Positions 9,834 to 19,511 of a stretch of DNA of 41,878 bases are shown here, one piece after another. The notes below the pieces were generated by a model. The model ran no database searches and was not told where the DNA came from. It saw only the letters and a list, made by a program, of their open reading frames with translations. Made by a program: the position numbers and the translations under genes. Position 1 is the first letter of the stretch, and every line of letters begins with the position of its first letter. Source of the stretch: Kiritimatiellia bacterium (GTDB lineage Bacteria; Verrucomicrobiota; Kiritimatiellia; CAIQIC01; Lenti-01); the NCBI GenBank assembly GCA_017527155.1, contig JAFXQI010000009.1, positions 1 to 41,878 on the forward strand. Direction: 5' to 3'.

Positions 9834-11201
9834 TCACTTGCGCGCGGCGGAGGCGGGGATCGGCGAGCGGGTGCGGCGGCCGTTGAACAGGATCGAGGCC
9901 ATCACCGCCAGCGCCAGGAGCGGCTGGTAGTACAGGCTCCTCAGCAGCGCCAGCGAATCGACGTTCATGTCCAGTCCCTTCGCCACCCCCAACGCGATCA
10001 GGATCTGCGCGCCGTACGGGATCAGCCCCTGCACCACGCACGAGGCCGTGTCCAGCACCGACGCGATGCGGACCGGCTCCGCCTTGAACTTGTCGGCGCA
10101 TTCCTTCGCGATCGGCCCCGCGATCACGATCGCCACCGTGTTGTTCGCCGTGAAGCAGTTCACCGCCGAGACCAGGAAGAACACCCCCAGCTCGCACGTG
10201 CGCGGGCCGCGGATGACCTTCGAGATCCGGTCCGTGAGCCACCGCACCCCCCCGTTCGCCTGCACCGACTTGAACAGCCCGCCCGCCAGCAGCGCGACGA
10301 TCAGCGTCTCGCCCATCCCGAGCGTCCCCTTCCCCAGCAGGTCCATCGCGTCGAAGAACCCGAACTTGCCCAGCGCCCCGCCGATCGCCGCCGCCAGCAC
10401 CGTCCCCGAGAACAGCAGCGCCATCACGTTGAACCCGAACAGCGCCATCACCAGCACGAAGACGTACGGCAGCACCAGCACGAAGTGCTCCCACGTCACC
10501 GCCGGCGCCGCGACCGCCCCCGTCGACGCGGCCGATCCGCTCGCGGCGTAGATGAACAGCGCCACCAGCGCCGCCGGCGCCGCGATCAGGCCGTTCGCCA
10601 TGAACTTGTCCTTCATCCGCACGCTCTGGGTGCGCGTCGCGGCGATCGTCGTGTCGGAGATCATCGAGAGGTTGTCCCCGAACATCGATCCGCCGATCAC
10701 CGCCCCCATCAGCAGTGCCGGGGGAAGCCCCAGCGGCCCCGAGAAGCCCAGCGCGATGGGCGTGACCGCCGCGATCGTCCCGCACGAGGTCCCGATCGCC
10801 AGCGAAATCAGGCACGAGACCAGGAACACCCCCGCGACCATCAGGCTCTCCGGAATGCACGCGCGGGCGAGCACCACGGCCGCGTCCACGGCCCCGGAGC
10901 CCTTCGCGATCGTCGCGAACGCGCCCGCCAGGACGAAGATCAGGCACATGATCATGATGTTGGGCTCGCCCATGCCGCGCGCGTACGTCTCGACCTTGGC
11001 GTCGAGGGGGCGGCGGCCGACGAGCAGCGAGACCGCGGACGCCACGAGGAACGCCACCGGCATCGACACCTTGTACCACGGCATTTCGTACCCCAGGTGC
11101 CCCGCCAGGAGCGAGAGCCCCACGTAGAACGCCGCGAACACGGCGAAGGGCAGCAGCGCGAACCCGTTCGGCCGGGGGGAGGAGGATGGATCGTTGGACA
11201 T
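9834..11201 (-). CDS. NhaC-type Na+/H+ antiporter family protein
   Basis: This is a polytopic inner-membrane protein of the NhaC/ArsB-like ion transporter superfamily, expected to exchange Na+ and H+ or a small organic ion. From ATG 11201, with AAAGGAAA a few bases upstream, it has 455 residues and about 11-12 hydrophobic segments. Family-type stretches are [37 protein letters not shown], a typical NhaC core, a long cytoplasmic loop with [11 protein letters not shown], and the second repeat [20 protein letters not shown] followed by the [18 protein letters not shown] helix. The open frame extends further upstream through the 81-bp repeat array, but that part is repeat-encoded and is not protein. 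Substrate specificity cannot be read from the sequence. It appears monocistronic. Confidence 0.85.
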   Translation of the reverse strand: MSNDPSSSPRPNGFALLPFAVFAAFYVGLSLLAGHLGYEMPWYKVSMPVAFLVASAVSLLVGRRPLDAKVETYARGMGEPNIMIMCLIFVLAGAFATIAKGSGAVDAAVVLARACIPESLMVAGVFLVSCLISLAIGTSCGTIAAVTPIALGFSGPLGLPPALLMGAVIGGSMFGDNLSMISDTTIAATRTQSVRMKDKFMANGLIAAPAALVALFIYAASGSAASTGAVAAPAVTWEHFVLVLPYVFVLVMALFGFNVMALLFSGTVLAAAIGGALGKFGFFDAMDLLGKGTLGMGETLIVALLAGGLFKSVQANGGVRWLTDRISKVIRGPRTCELGVFFLVSAVNCFTANNTVAIVIAGPIAKECADKFKAEPVRIASVLDTASCVVQGLIPYGAQILIALGVAKGLDMNVDSLALLRSLYYQPLLALAVMASILFNGRRTRSPIPASAARK

Positions 11202-11233
11202 GGCGTTTCCTTTCGTTTCCTTGGAACCGTTCC

Positions 11234-11262
11234 AGTCTAGTCCATCGCCCGCCGGATTGCAA
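11234..11262 (-). promoter_or_regulatory. Candidate promoter of the antiporter gene
   Basis: Minus-strand TTGCAA (11257-11262) and TAGACT (11234-11239) have a 17-bp spacer and end 33 bp before the ATG at 11201. Confidence 0.55.
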
Positions 11263-11437
11263 CGGCGGTTGCGCCCACGCCCTCCCCTCCCGCCGGGGGC
11301 ATCTCCGCCGTTTCCTGCGGACAGGACCGAAAAGGGAAATCTCCGGATGGGCCTGCACCTGCCTGCATCGTCCCGGGCCCCATCCGACGGCGCCCTTGCC
11401 GTCGTCCGTGTGCATGCCCCGTGCCAGAAGAGCGCCC

Positions 11438-11640
11438 GGGGGAGGGTCGCGCTTCCGCGCGACCAGGCGCTTTCCATTGCGGACGCGCAGAAGCGCGTCC
11501 CTCCCCGCGGAGAGCGCCGGGGGAGGGTCGCGCTTCCCCGCAACCTGGCGGCTTCCATTGCGGACGCGCAGAAGCGCGTCCCTCCCCGCGGAGAGCACCG
11601 GGGGAGGGTCGCGCTTCCGCGCGACCTGGCGGCGGGACGT
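11438..11640. repeat. 81-bp tandem repeat of GCGC palindromes, about 2.5 copies
   Basis: Units start at 11438, 11519 and 11600. Each contains GGTCGCGCTTCCGCGCGACC-like and GGACGCGCAGAAGCGCGTCC-like palindromes and the joints GGGGGAGG and CTCCCCGCGGAGAG. Since 81 is a multiple of three, long false reading frames run through it on both strands. It occupies most of the 538-bp region between the antiporter start and the gene ending at 11740. Confidence 0.92.
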
Positions 11641-11674
11641 GCCTTGAACACGGCAGGATGCACCCACCACCACC

Positions 11675-11706
11675 AAAAAACCGGCCCCGGAAACCCGGGG
11701 CCGGTT
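11675..11706 (-). terminator. Rho-independent terminator of the 1030-residue protein gene
   Basis: On the minus strand a GC stem (AACCGGCCCCGG pairing with CCGGGGCCGGTT around 11681-11706) is followed directly by six T residues (11675-11680 complement). It lies 34 bp after the stop codon at 11740. Confidence 0.88.
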
Positions 11707-11739
11707 GTCGCCGTCAGGCGGTTGGGATGGGGCTCGTCC

Positions 11740-14700
11740 TCACTTCTTCTCGAAGATGAGGCGGATGACGGGGTTGTCGATCGAAGGCGTGAACTTCATG
11801 TCGGGCCATTCGACCTCGTTGTCCAGCTCTTCCACATCGACGAAGGCCTTCGCCTCGCCGTTCCACTGCAGAACCTTCGCCCGGACGCTGTTGAACTGCT
11901 CCGCGAACTCCTGGGTCACCATCCCGGAGAACCCGTCGGCGAAGGAAACCGTCTCCATCGTCGTGCCGTCGATGACGGGGGCGTCGGCCGTGATCGTGAA
12001 TTCGAAGTTGGCGGCGGGCTCCGTTGCACCTTCGGCCGTGGCGTAGATCTTGGCCTTGCCGGGGCCGACGATGGTCACGTTGAACCACTTCTGGTCGGGC
12101 GAATCCACCGTGATGGACACGGAGTCGTCGGGGACGGTCAGCACGCCCACGTCTTCGGAGGAAATCGTGTACGTCCCGTACTTCGAGACCGACGCCGTCA
12201 GCGCCAGCCAGATTTCGCCCGCGCTCACCGGATACTCCCAGTTGTCGCTGGAGAGCGTCACGTAGGTGCCGGAGACCGTCACGTTGTACTCGATCGGATC
12301 GACCGTGGTGTCGGCGGGCGTCGCCTTGATGACGAAGCTGTCGCCCTCGTTCGCCTCGGAGAGAATCACGGCGAAAGACTCTTCCAGCTTGCCGGTCAAA
12401 TCGACCGAGGCAGTGGAGAGGCTCAACGCCCCGTCGGAGGGTTCGACAGTGAGGGCCACCTCGCCGATGTCGTCGGTCGTCGCGGAAATCGCGAACTTGT
12501 ACTCGCCCGCGGCGTCCGGATTCCACACGCCGGCCGCCCAGCCGATGGCGCGCTCCACGACCGGCTCTTCGACCTGCTGAATGGCGAGGGAGTTGAAGAC
12601 GAGGTTGTTCTCGTCGCCGTTGCCGCCCTGCCAGGAGTAGAACTGTGCGGCGTCGACGGTGCCGGCGAAGGAGGTGATGCCTTCCTTGGCCACGATTTCG
12701 TCACCACGGGCGAAGGAGAGCGTGTAGCTGGAGCCGTCGGCCGCCTTCTTGAGGGTGATGGTGATGGCGTCGGTGCCGTACTCCCAACCGAGGTTGGTGG
12801 CGTCCTCGTCGCCGTCGAGTTTGTAGAAGTAGCCGTCGTTGTTGTAGAAGAACTCGGCGCGGGGATACCATTCGCCTTCCCAGACGCCCATGAACTTCAC
12901 GCCCTTGGTCCCGTCGCGGTAGTTCGGGGAAACAACCACGGAGAAGGCCTGGCCGTTGTCCAGCGGGTTCGCGAACGGGCGGCGGAGCTGGATTTCCGCA
13001 CCGTCGGCGCCGTTGGCGTAGAGGGCGAACGCCTGGCCTTCGGTAAGGGCGGAAGGATCGGGAGCCGCGGTGACGACCACCGCGCCGGCGAACGTGCTTT
13101 CGCCGTCGGCGTTCTTGTAGACTTCGTCCCAAGGCAGGAACTTGTCGGTGCCTTCGCCGACACTGGCGTAGTTGAGGTCGCCGAGATCGTACAGCGAGGC
13201 GTCGTCGTAGGCGACGTAGCCGCTGTAGTCCGGGGCTTCGGTGATGGAGACCGTGATCGGCGCGATGTCGGTATCCAGGGCTTTGTCGTCGATGACCGAC
13301 AGCGTGACATCGCCTTCCTTGAGCGCCGTGACCTTGAACTCCAGCGTGCCGGATTCCGTCAGTTCCTGCGCGTCCGAGGGTTCGATGGAGACCAGGTCTT
13401 CGTTGTCGGCGACCAGCTGGAAGGTATCGGATTCGATGTCGCCCGCAAGCGTAACGGCCAGCGTGTAGGTTGCTTCGTTGCCCACGCGCAGGGAGGTCGG
13501 GCCGCTGAGGGTGGCGCCGGCCTGCGGAACCGTGAAGCCGTACTCCGTCATCGGAATGCCGGCGAAGAGCACTTGGGCCGTGGCCTTGCCGCCGCCGATG
13601 CCCGTCACCGTCCACGCGGCATACATGCCGTTCTCGCCCTGCGCCCAATCCTGCTTGGAGGCAATCCCGATGACCGATTCGTCGGAACTCGCCACCGTCA
13701 CCAGGCTGTTGTCGAAACCAGCATCCTCGAAGAAGGGGCTGTCCACGTAGAACGTCCTCGCTTCGTCGACATCCACGTTCCACGGATCCTCGACGCCTTC
13801 GTCCCAGGGATTGCACGAGTAGGACGGACCCTTGACTTCGAAACTGTCTCCGGCGATGCCTTCCGCGCTCGCCTGGATCGCCGCAACGTTCCCGTTGCCC
13901 TGGACCGCGGCCGCGACAACGAAAGTGACGCTGGACTCGCCGTCCGGAATCGTCACCGTGTCGGGAACCGCCGCGAATTCCGGATAGCTGCTCGTCAGCG
14001 CGACTTCCAAATCGCCGTCGGTGGACTTGCGGGTGAGCGTGAACTCAAGATCGGCAGTGGCCTTGGTGACCGCCCACGGCCCCTCCAGCTTCAGCGTGTC
14101 CGCCGGGGGAATGCCCTCGATCTTCAGGTCGTTGACGTAGAACGCGTAGTTCTCCACGTCCGCGCCGTCGTTCCATTCCCAGCCGCCGGCGTAGAGGCCG
14201 ATGCCGGTGAGCTTGGAGGAGGTCTCGACCTTCGTCGAATACTCCAGGTCTTCGACGCCTTCCTCGGTGGAGGTGCGCTTGATGGCGATCTCGATGCCGT
14301 CCTCAAGCTGGGACACGGTCACTTCGGAAACCGCGTGCGGGGCCCAGTTGTTGGCAATGACGACCCCGTTGACGGAATACTCGTTGTCGCCGGACAGGTT
14401 GATGACGTTGGCGATCTTGTCCGAGTCGTCGTGCCCGCCGTTGGCGAAGAGGTCGAGGCCGCGGTTGCCGCCGCAATAGGCGCAGGTGAACCGGAAGGTG
14501 AGGACATCGCCGGGATTCAGCGCATCGAAGCCGCGGTAGCCGTTGCAGTAGCCCCAGTGGTCTTCGACGCCGTCCTGGGCGAAACGGAAGGACACGCCGT
14601 TTTCGGAATTGATGTCGCCGCAGAGGCCCGCAGCCGAATCGGCGAGGGTCGGGGCCGCGTTCCAGAATTCCCAGGCACCGAAGCCGGAGCCCAGATTCGC

Positions 14701-14832
14701 GCCGCTGACGAACGTTTCAGCCGTGTAGTTCGCGGCCGAATCCTCGGCCAGAACGTCCGCTGTGCTTTGCGTAGCCGCACCGGCGCAGGCCATAGCGGCC
14801 GCCAATGCCAAACCCAACCATTTCCGTTTCAT
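11740..14832 (-). CDS. Large secreted/surface beta-rich protein, function unknown
   Basis: The 1030-residue protein begins with a clean Sec signal peptide (MKRKWLGLALAAAMACAGAA, cleavage probably near residue 20-27) after the SD GAGGAGA, so it is exported. The mature part is strongly acidic and beta-rich. Residues of about 45-235 and 560-760 look like two lectin/LamG-like modules: each is rich in Trp/Tyr/Gly and ends in a strand of the type VNDLKIEG or FNSLAIQQ. Between and after them are Ig- or Calx-beta-like repeats with PDTVTIPDGESSVTFVV, GNEATYTLAVTLAGD, SVDLTGKLEESFAVILSE and VPDDSVSITV. No catalytic motif, sorting tail or membrane anchor is seen; it ends in RLIFEKK. A frame upstream of 14832 is open but lacks sense. 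A role as surface or extracellular adhesin-like protein is inference. Confidence 0.8.
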   Translation of the reverse strand: MKRKWLGLALAAAMACAGAATQSTADVLAEDSAANYTAETFVSGANLGSGFGAWEFWNAAPTLADSAAGLCGDINSENGVSFRFAQDGVEDHWGYCNGYRGFDALNPGDVLTFRFTCAYCGGNRGLDLFANGGHDDSDKIANVINLSGDNEYSVNGVVIANNWAPHAVSEVTVSQLEDGIEIAIKRTSTEEGVEDLEYSTKVETSSKLTGIGLYAGGWEWNDGADVENYAFYVNDLKIEGIPPADTLKLEGPWAVTKATADLEFTLTRKSTDGDLEVALTSSYPEFAAVPDTVTIPDGESSVTFVVAAAVQGNGNVAAIQASAEGIAGDSFEVKGPSYSCNPWDEGVEDPWNVDVDEARTFYVDSPFFEDAGFDNSLVTVASSDESVIGIASKQDWAQGENGMYAAWTVTGIGGGKATAQVLFAGIPMTEYGFTVPQAGATLSGPTSLRVGNEATYTLAVTLAGDIESDTFQLVADNEDLVSIEPSDAQELTESGTLEFKVTALKEGDVTLSVIDDKALDTDIAPITVSITEAPDYSGYVAYDDASLYDLGDLNYASVGEGTDKFLPWDEVYKNADGESTFAGAVVVTAAPDPSALTEGQAFALYANGADGAEIQLRRPFANPLDNGQAFSVVVSPNYRDGTKGVKFMGVWEGEWYPRAEFFYNNDGYFYKLDGDEDATNLGWEYGTDAITITLKKAADGSSYTLSFARGDEIVAKEGITSFAGTVDAAQFYSWQGGNGDENNLVFNSLAIQQVEEPVVERAIGWAAGVWNPDAAGEYKFAISATTDDIGEVALTVEPSDGALSLSTASVDLTGKLEESFAVILSEANEGDSFVIKATPADTTVDPIEYNVTVSGTYVTLSSDNWEYPVSAGEIWLALTASVSKYGTYTISSEDVGVLTVPDDSVSITVDSPDQKWFNVTIVGPGKAKIYATAEGATEPAANFEFTITADAPVIDGTTMETVSFADGFSGMVTQEFAEQFNSVRAKVLQWNGEAKAFVDVEELDNEVEWPDMKFTPSIDNPVIRLIFEKK

Positions 14833-14976
14833 AGTGTATTCTCCTCGCCGGTGCAGAACCCTTCCACACCGATTGCAAACCATGATGCCACTGTCGGGGG
14901 AGGGCTTCAAGCACAAAAGCCATTTGACGCGCGCGCAAGGTGCCTCTCCGTTTTTCCTCTTCCTCGGCTCCCCCCC

Positions 14977-15052
14977 GTGGTGGGGCGAGCTCTCCGAGCG
15001 AGCCGCGTGGGGGGGGAAGATTGCGGCTCGCACGGAGTGCTCGCCCCACCAC
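14977..15052. repeat. 76-bp imperfect inverted repeat (hairpin)
   Basis: The outer arms GTGGTGGGGCGAGC (14977-14990) and GCTCGCCCCACCAC (15039-15052) are perfectly complementary. Inner GCGAGCCGC and GCGGCTCGC continue the stem around a G-rich loop. It looks like a mobile hairpin or REP-type element. Confidence 0.85.
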
Positions 15053-15193
15053 CGGGAGGGCTTTTATGGGGGGGGGGCCGGGGATGGGGTCGTTCATGGG
15101 AGGGAGCGTGTGGGTAAAAGGGGGGAATTTGTCTGGTTTTTCCGTAATTGCAAACGTGGAACGGGCGGCGGGCGGTGGCGCCGCTTTCGCCTT

Positions 15194-15223
15194 TTGACAT
15201 CGGGGGGGCGGGCGGGCTATAGT
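15194..15223 (+). promoter_or_regulatory. Strong sigma-70 promoter for uracil-DNA glycosylase
   Basis: TTGACA (15194-15199), an 18-bp spacer and TATAGT (15218-15223) form the best promoter in the window. The start point is expected at about 15230-15231, which coincides with the ATG at 15231, so the mRNA is probably leaderless. Confidence 0.8.
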
Positions 15224-15230
15224 CGGGGCC

Positions 15231-16067
15231 ATGAAGACGATCGCCGCCCAGATGCGGGAATACCTGGAATACCTCAAGGAGCAGGGCATCACCCACGTGC
15301 CGGCCGGGCTCAAGTCCCCGCCGCCCCCCCGCCGCCGCCGCGCGGCGGAGCCAGCCGCCGCCCCGGCCGCGACCCGGCCGCCGGCGCGGTCTGCTGTCCC
15401 CCCGCCCCCGCCGCCGCGTCCGGCCCCGGCCCCCGCCCCCGCCCCGGCGGCGTGGGAACCCCCGTCGGCCCCCATCCCCTCCCGCGCCCCTGACGGCCAT
15501 CCGGACACGCTGGAGAGCCTGGCGGCCGCCATCGCGGCGTGCAAGGGGTGCCCCCTCGCGCCCACCCGCCACAACACCGTCCCGGGTCAGGGGTGCCTGA
15601 ACCCGGACATCATGTTCGTCGGCGAGGGCCCCGGTGCGGACGAGGACGAGCAGGGTCTCGCCTTCGTGGGCCGCGCGGGGCAGCTGCTGACCAAGATGAT
15701 CAACGCGATGGGCTACACGCGCGAACAGGTCTTCATCGGCAACATCGTCAAGTGCCGCCCCCCCGGGAACCGCACGCCGACGCCGCAGGAGATGGCCTGG
15801 TGCATGCCGTACCTCAAGCGGCAGATCGCGGTCATCCGCCCCAAGCTCATCGTATGCCTCGGCTCCACGGCCGTGAAGGGCCTCACCGGCGACATGACGG
15901 GCATCACGCGCATACGGGGGACGTGGCGCGAGTTCGAGGGGATCCCCGTCATGCTGACGTTCCACCCCGCCTACCTCCTGCGCAATCCCGCCGAAAAGGG
16001 CAAGGTCTGGACCGACCTGAAGGCCGTCCTCGCCCGCCTCGGCAGGAAGCCGCCGTCGGGCGGTTGA
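15231..16067 (+). CDS. Family 4 (type) uracil-DNA glycosylase, Fe-S cluster
   Basis: It removes uracil from DNA to start base-excision repair. The 278-residue protein has an N-terminal helix (1-24), a low-complexity Pro/Ala/Arg linker of about 60 residues, then the catalytic domain from residue 92. The four [4Fe-4S] ligands typical of family 4 are C104 and C107 (CKGC), C175 (VKCRPP) and C191 (AWCMPYL). The active-site motif VGEGPGADEDEQG (130-142) leads into FVGRAGQLL, and HPAYLLRNP (245-253) supplies the second motif. The N-terminal helix plus Pro-rich spacer is a common addition in this family. No SD precedes the ATG, in keeping with a leaderless start. The next gene begins 16 bp after the stop. 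Confidence 0.93.
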   Translation: MKTIAAQMREYLEYLKEQGITHVPAGLKSPPPPRRRRAAEPAAAPAATRPPARSAVPPPPPPRPAPAPAPAPAAWEPPSAPIPSRAPDGHPDTLESLAAAIAACKGCPLAPTRHNTVPGQGCLNPDIMFVGEGPGADEDEQGLAFVGRAGQLLTKMINAMGYTREQVFIGNIVKCRPPGNRTPTPQEMAWCMPYLKRQIAVIRPKLIVCLGSTAVKGLTGDMTGITRIRGTWREFEGIPVMLTFHPAYLLRNPAEKGKVWTDLKAVLARLGRKPPSGG

Positions 16068-16083
16068 GTTCCCCCACCCCGCC

Positions 16084-16851
16084 ATGGCCGTCTTCAACCA
16101 CCTCGTCGCCGTGACCGTCACCCCGCTGATGGCGGGATTGCTCCTGGTGCTGCTGGCGGCGGTGCTGGGGTGGCGCGCCGCGCGGGGCAGCGGCCGGTGC
16201 CGCCGCTGGGCGGGACGGACCGCGCTGGCCGCGGCGGCCTGGCTCTGGTTCTGGAGCACCCCGCTCGCGTGCTGGCTCCTGGGACGGGGCTTCGATGCGG
16301 CGTATCCGCCTGTCGCCGCGGAAGATGCACCGGCGGTGGACGCCATCGTGGTGCTGGGCGGCGGGGTCTCGTCGGGCGAAGAGGCGGGGTTGCCGTATCC
16401 CGACCTCAATCCGGCCGGCGACCGCGTCTGGCACGGCATCCGCCTCTACCGGGCCGGAAAAGCCCCGCGGATCGTCGCGACGGGACTGGATCCCTCGCTT
16501 TCCACCGGACCGCTCCTGCGGGATGCCGGCGTGCCGGACGCCGCCGTCACCTTCCTCGACGGCCCGCGGAACACCGAAGAGGAATCCCGGGCGGTCGCCG
16601 CCCTCCTGCCGCCGGGGAGCCGCATCCTGCTGGTGACGTCCGCCGCGCACATGCGCCGGGCGCTGCTGCTCTTCCGCCACGCGGGGCTCGACGCGGTCCC
16701 GGCGGCAACCGACCACGAGACCTCGGTCCGCTGCAAGGATGGCTTCTATCCGGGCTGGCTCTGCCCGGATTCCGGCAGCCTCGACACCGCCTGCCGCCTT
16801 TTCAAGGAACACTACGCCTACTGGGGCTACCGCCTGCTCCGGGGCTTCTGA
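16084..16851 (+). CDS. YdcF/ElyC-like DUF218 membrane protein
   Basis: The 255-residue protein has two N-terminal membrane helices (about 9-30 and 45-67) followed by an extracytoplasmic or cytoplasmic DUF218 domain. That domain shows DAIVVLGGG (86-94), the DRVWHGIRLYRAGKAPRI helix (113-130), RNTEEESRAVAALL (162-175) and VTSAAHMRRALLLFRHAGL (184-202), all typical of the SanA/ElyC/YdcF family. E. coli relatives affect envelope integrity and undecaprenyl phosphate use; the biochemical activity is not settled. The C-terminal KEHYAYWGYRLL motif also matches family members. It is probably co-transcribed with the glycosylase gene upstream. No terminator is obvious downstream. Confidence 0.85.
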   Translation: MAVFNHLVAVTVTPLMAGLLLVLLAAVLGWRAARGSGRCRRWAGRTALAAAAWLWFWSTPLACWLLGRGFDAAYPPVAAEDAPAVDAIVVLGGGVSSGEEAGLPYPDLNPAGDRVWHGIRLYRAGKAPRIVATGLDPSLSTGPLLRDAGVPDAAVTFLDGPRNTEEESRAVAALLPPGSRILLVTSAAHMRRALLLFRHAGLDAVPAATDHETSVRCKDGFYPGWLCPDSGSLDTACRLFKEHYAYWGYRLLRGF

Positions 16852-16960
16852 CACCCGCCCGCCCCCCTCCGCCCCCCTCTCTCCGGGCTCTTGCCAGCCC
16901 CATTTGGGATTACGAAAAACATTGTTGCAATTCGGCCAGAACCAAGGGAAACGCGAGGCC

Positions 16961-17058
16961 GCACATTTCCGGCGCAGTCCTTCGGCATCACTGGCGCCGG
17001 CGGGCAGGGACTGCCCGCCCTACCCTTCCCCCCACATGGAAAATCGCAAGGTTTTCAC
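16961..17058 (+). repeat. Partial copy of MITE-like element
   Basis: CAGTCCTTCGGCAT, GGCGGGCAGGGACTGCCCGC, CCTACCC and then ACATGGAAAATCGCA...TTTTCACC align with about 29140-29232. The left terminal repeat is missing here. Confidence 0.75.
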
Positions 17059-17243
17059 CTGACACCGCCAATGAGTGCGGCCACAAAGCGGCCAACGGCA
17101 CCTGCAAACTCCCGGACATCCCCTCCCCGGCCCCCCCCTACCCCGAGCGCCCCTCGCCGTAGCCAGAATCCAAGGCCGGGAATTCCAGATCCGCATTCGT
17201 TGCACACAGCGGAGATGAGTCCGCTGCGGCACGCAACGCACGC

Positions 17244-17272
17244 TTGCCAAGCCACCGCAAAACGGGTAGCGT
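17244..17272 (+). promoter_or_regulatory. Candidate promoter of the TIM-barrel/gmd operon
   Basis: TTGCCA (17244-17249) and TAGCGT (17267-17272) have a 17-bp spacer and leave a leader of about 35 bases before the ATG at 17313. Confidence 0.5.
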
Positions 17273-17312
17273 GGTCTGGAAGTGAAACGTTGCGGACATA
17301 CTGGGTGAGGCC

Positions 17313-19237
<1,925 letters not shown>

Positions 19238-19285
19238 CAGGCGCGCGCCCTGCGGGCGCAGTGACAAGCGAATCGTGACAAGATG

Positions 19286-19316
19286 CGGTCCGGCCTTTGG
19301 CCGGACCGTGTTTTTT
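19286..19316 (+). terminator. Rho-independent terminator after gmd
   Basis: CGGTCCGGCC (19286-19295), a TTT loop and GGCCGGACCG (19299-19308) form a perfect 10-bp stem, followed by TGTTTTTT. Confidence 0.93.
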
Positions 19317-19444
19317 GGGACAGCGGGCCGATTCGGAGCCGCGCCCGCCTTCCATGGCACGGGGCACCGCCGCGACGCGCTCCGCGGCCCGGGCCGGACG
19401 GTCCGCCTTCCGGTAAAACGCTTCCGCGCCCCGCCCTCTTTTCG

Positions 19445-19474
19445 TTGGCGCCGGCCCGCCCCGCGCGCGATACT
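19445..19474 (+). promoter_or_regulatory. Candidate promoter of glgC
   Basis: TTGGCG (19445-19450) and GATACT (19469-19474) have an 18-bp spacer, with the ATG at 19512. The boxes are moderate matches. Confidence 0.45.
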
Positions 19475-19511
19475 CCCCCTTGAACGGAATGCACAGAAAG
19501 GACGGCAAGCG

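Larger units (their letters stand above)
14833..15230. other. Divergent intergenic region with hairpin and AT-rich box copy
   Basis: This 398-bp gap lies between the divergent starts of the secreted protein and the uracil-DNA glycosylase. It holds a long imperfect inverted repeat at 14977-15052 and a minus-strand copy of the box module (box 15131-15155, ATGAAC at 15097). It also holds the TTGACA/TATAGT promoter at 15194-15223. A promoter for the minus-strand gene is not clear. Confidence 0.6.
16852..17312. other. Intergenic region with box copy and partial MITE-like repeat
   Basis: The 461 bp contain a truncated copy of the AT-rich box (16901-16925), then a segment (about 16961-17058) homologous to the right half of the element at 29028-29232, including a near-perfect GGGCAGGGACTGCCC hairpin. 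The promoter candidate at 17244-17272 follows. No gene is supported. Confidence 0.6.

Noticed and set aside
11438-11640. 81-bp repeats considered as CRISPR or coding repeats
   Set aside because: No unique spacers, and both strands read low-complexity peptide; the unit is made of dispersed palindromes.
11194-15117. Plus-strand open frame of 1307 codons
   Set aside because: It is antisense to the secreted protein and crosses the antiporter promoter, the tandem repeats and a terminator. Its sequence lacks any domain, while the minus strand has signal peptide, SD and domain-like composition.
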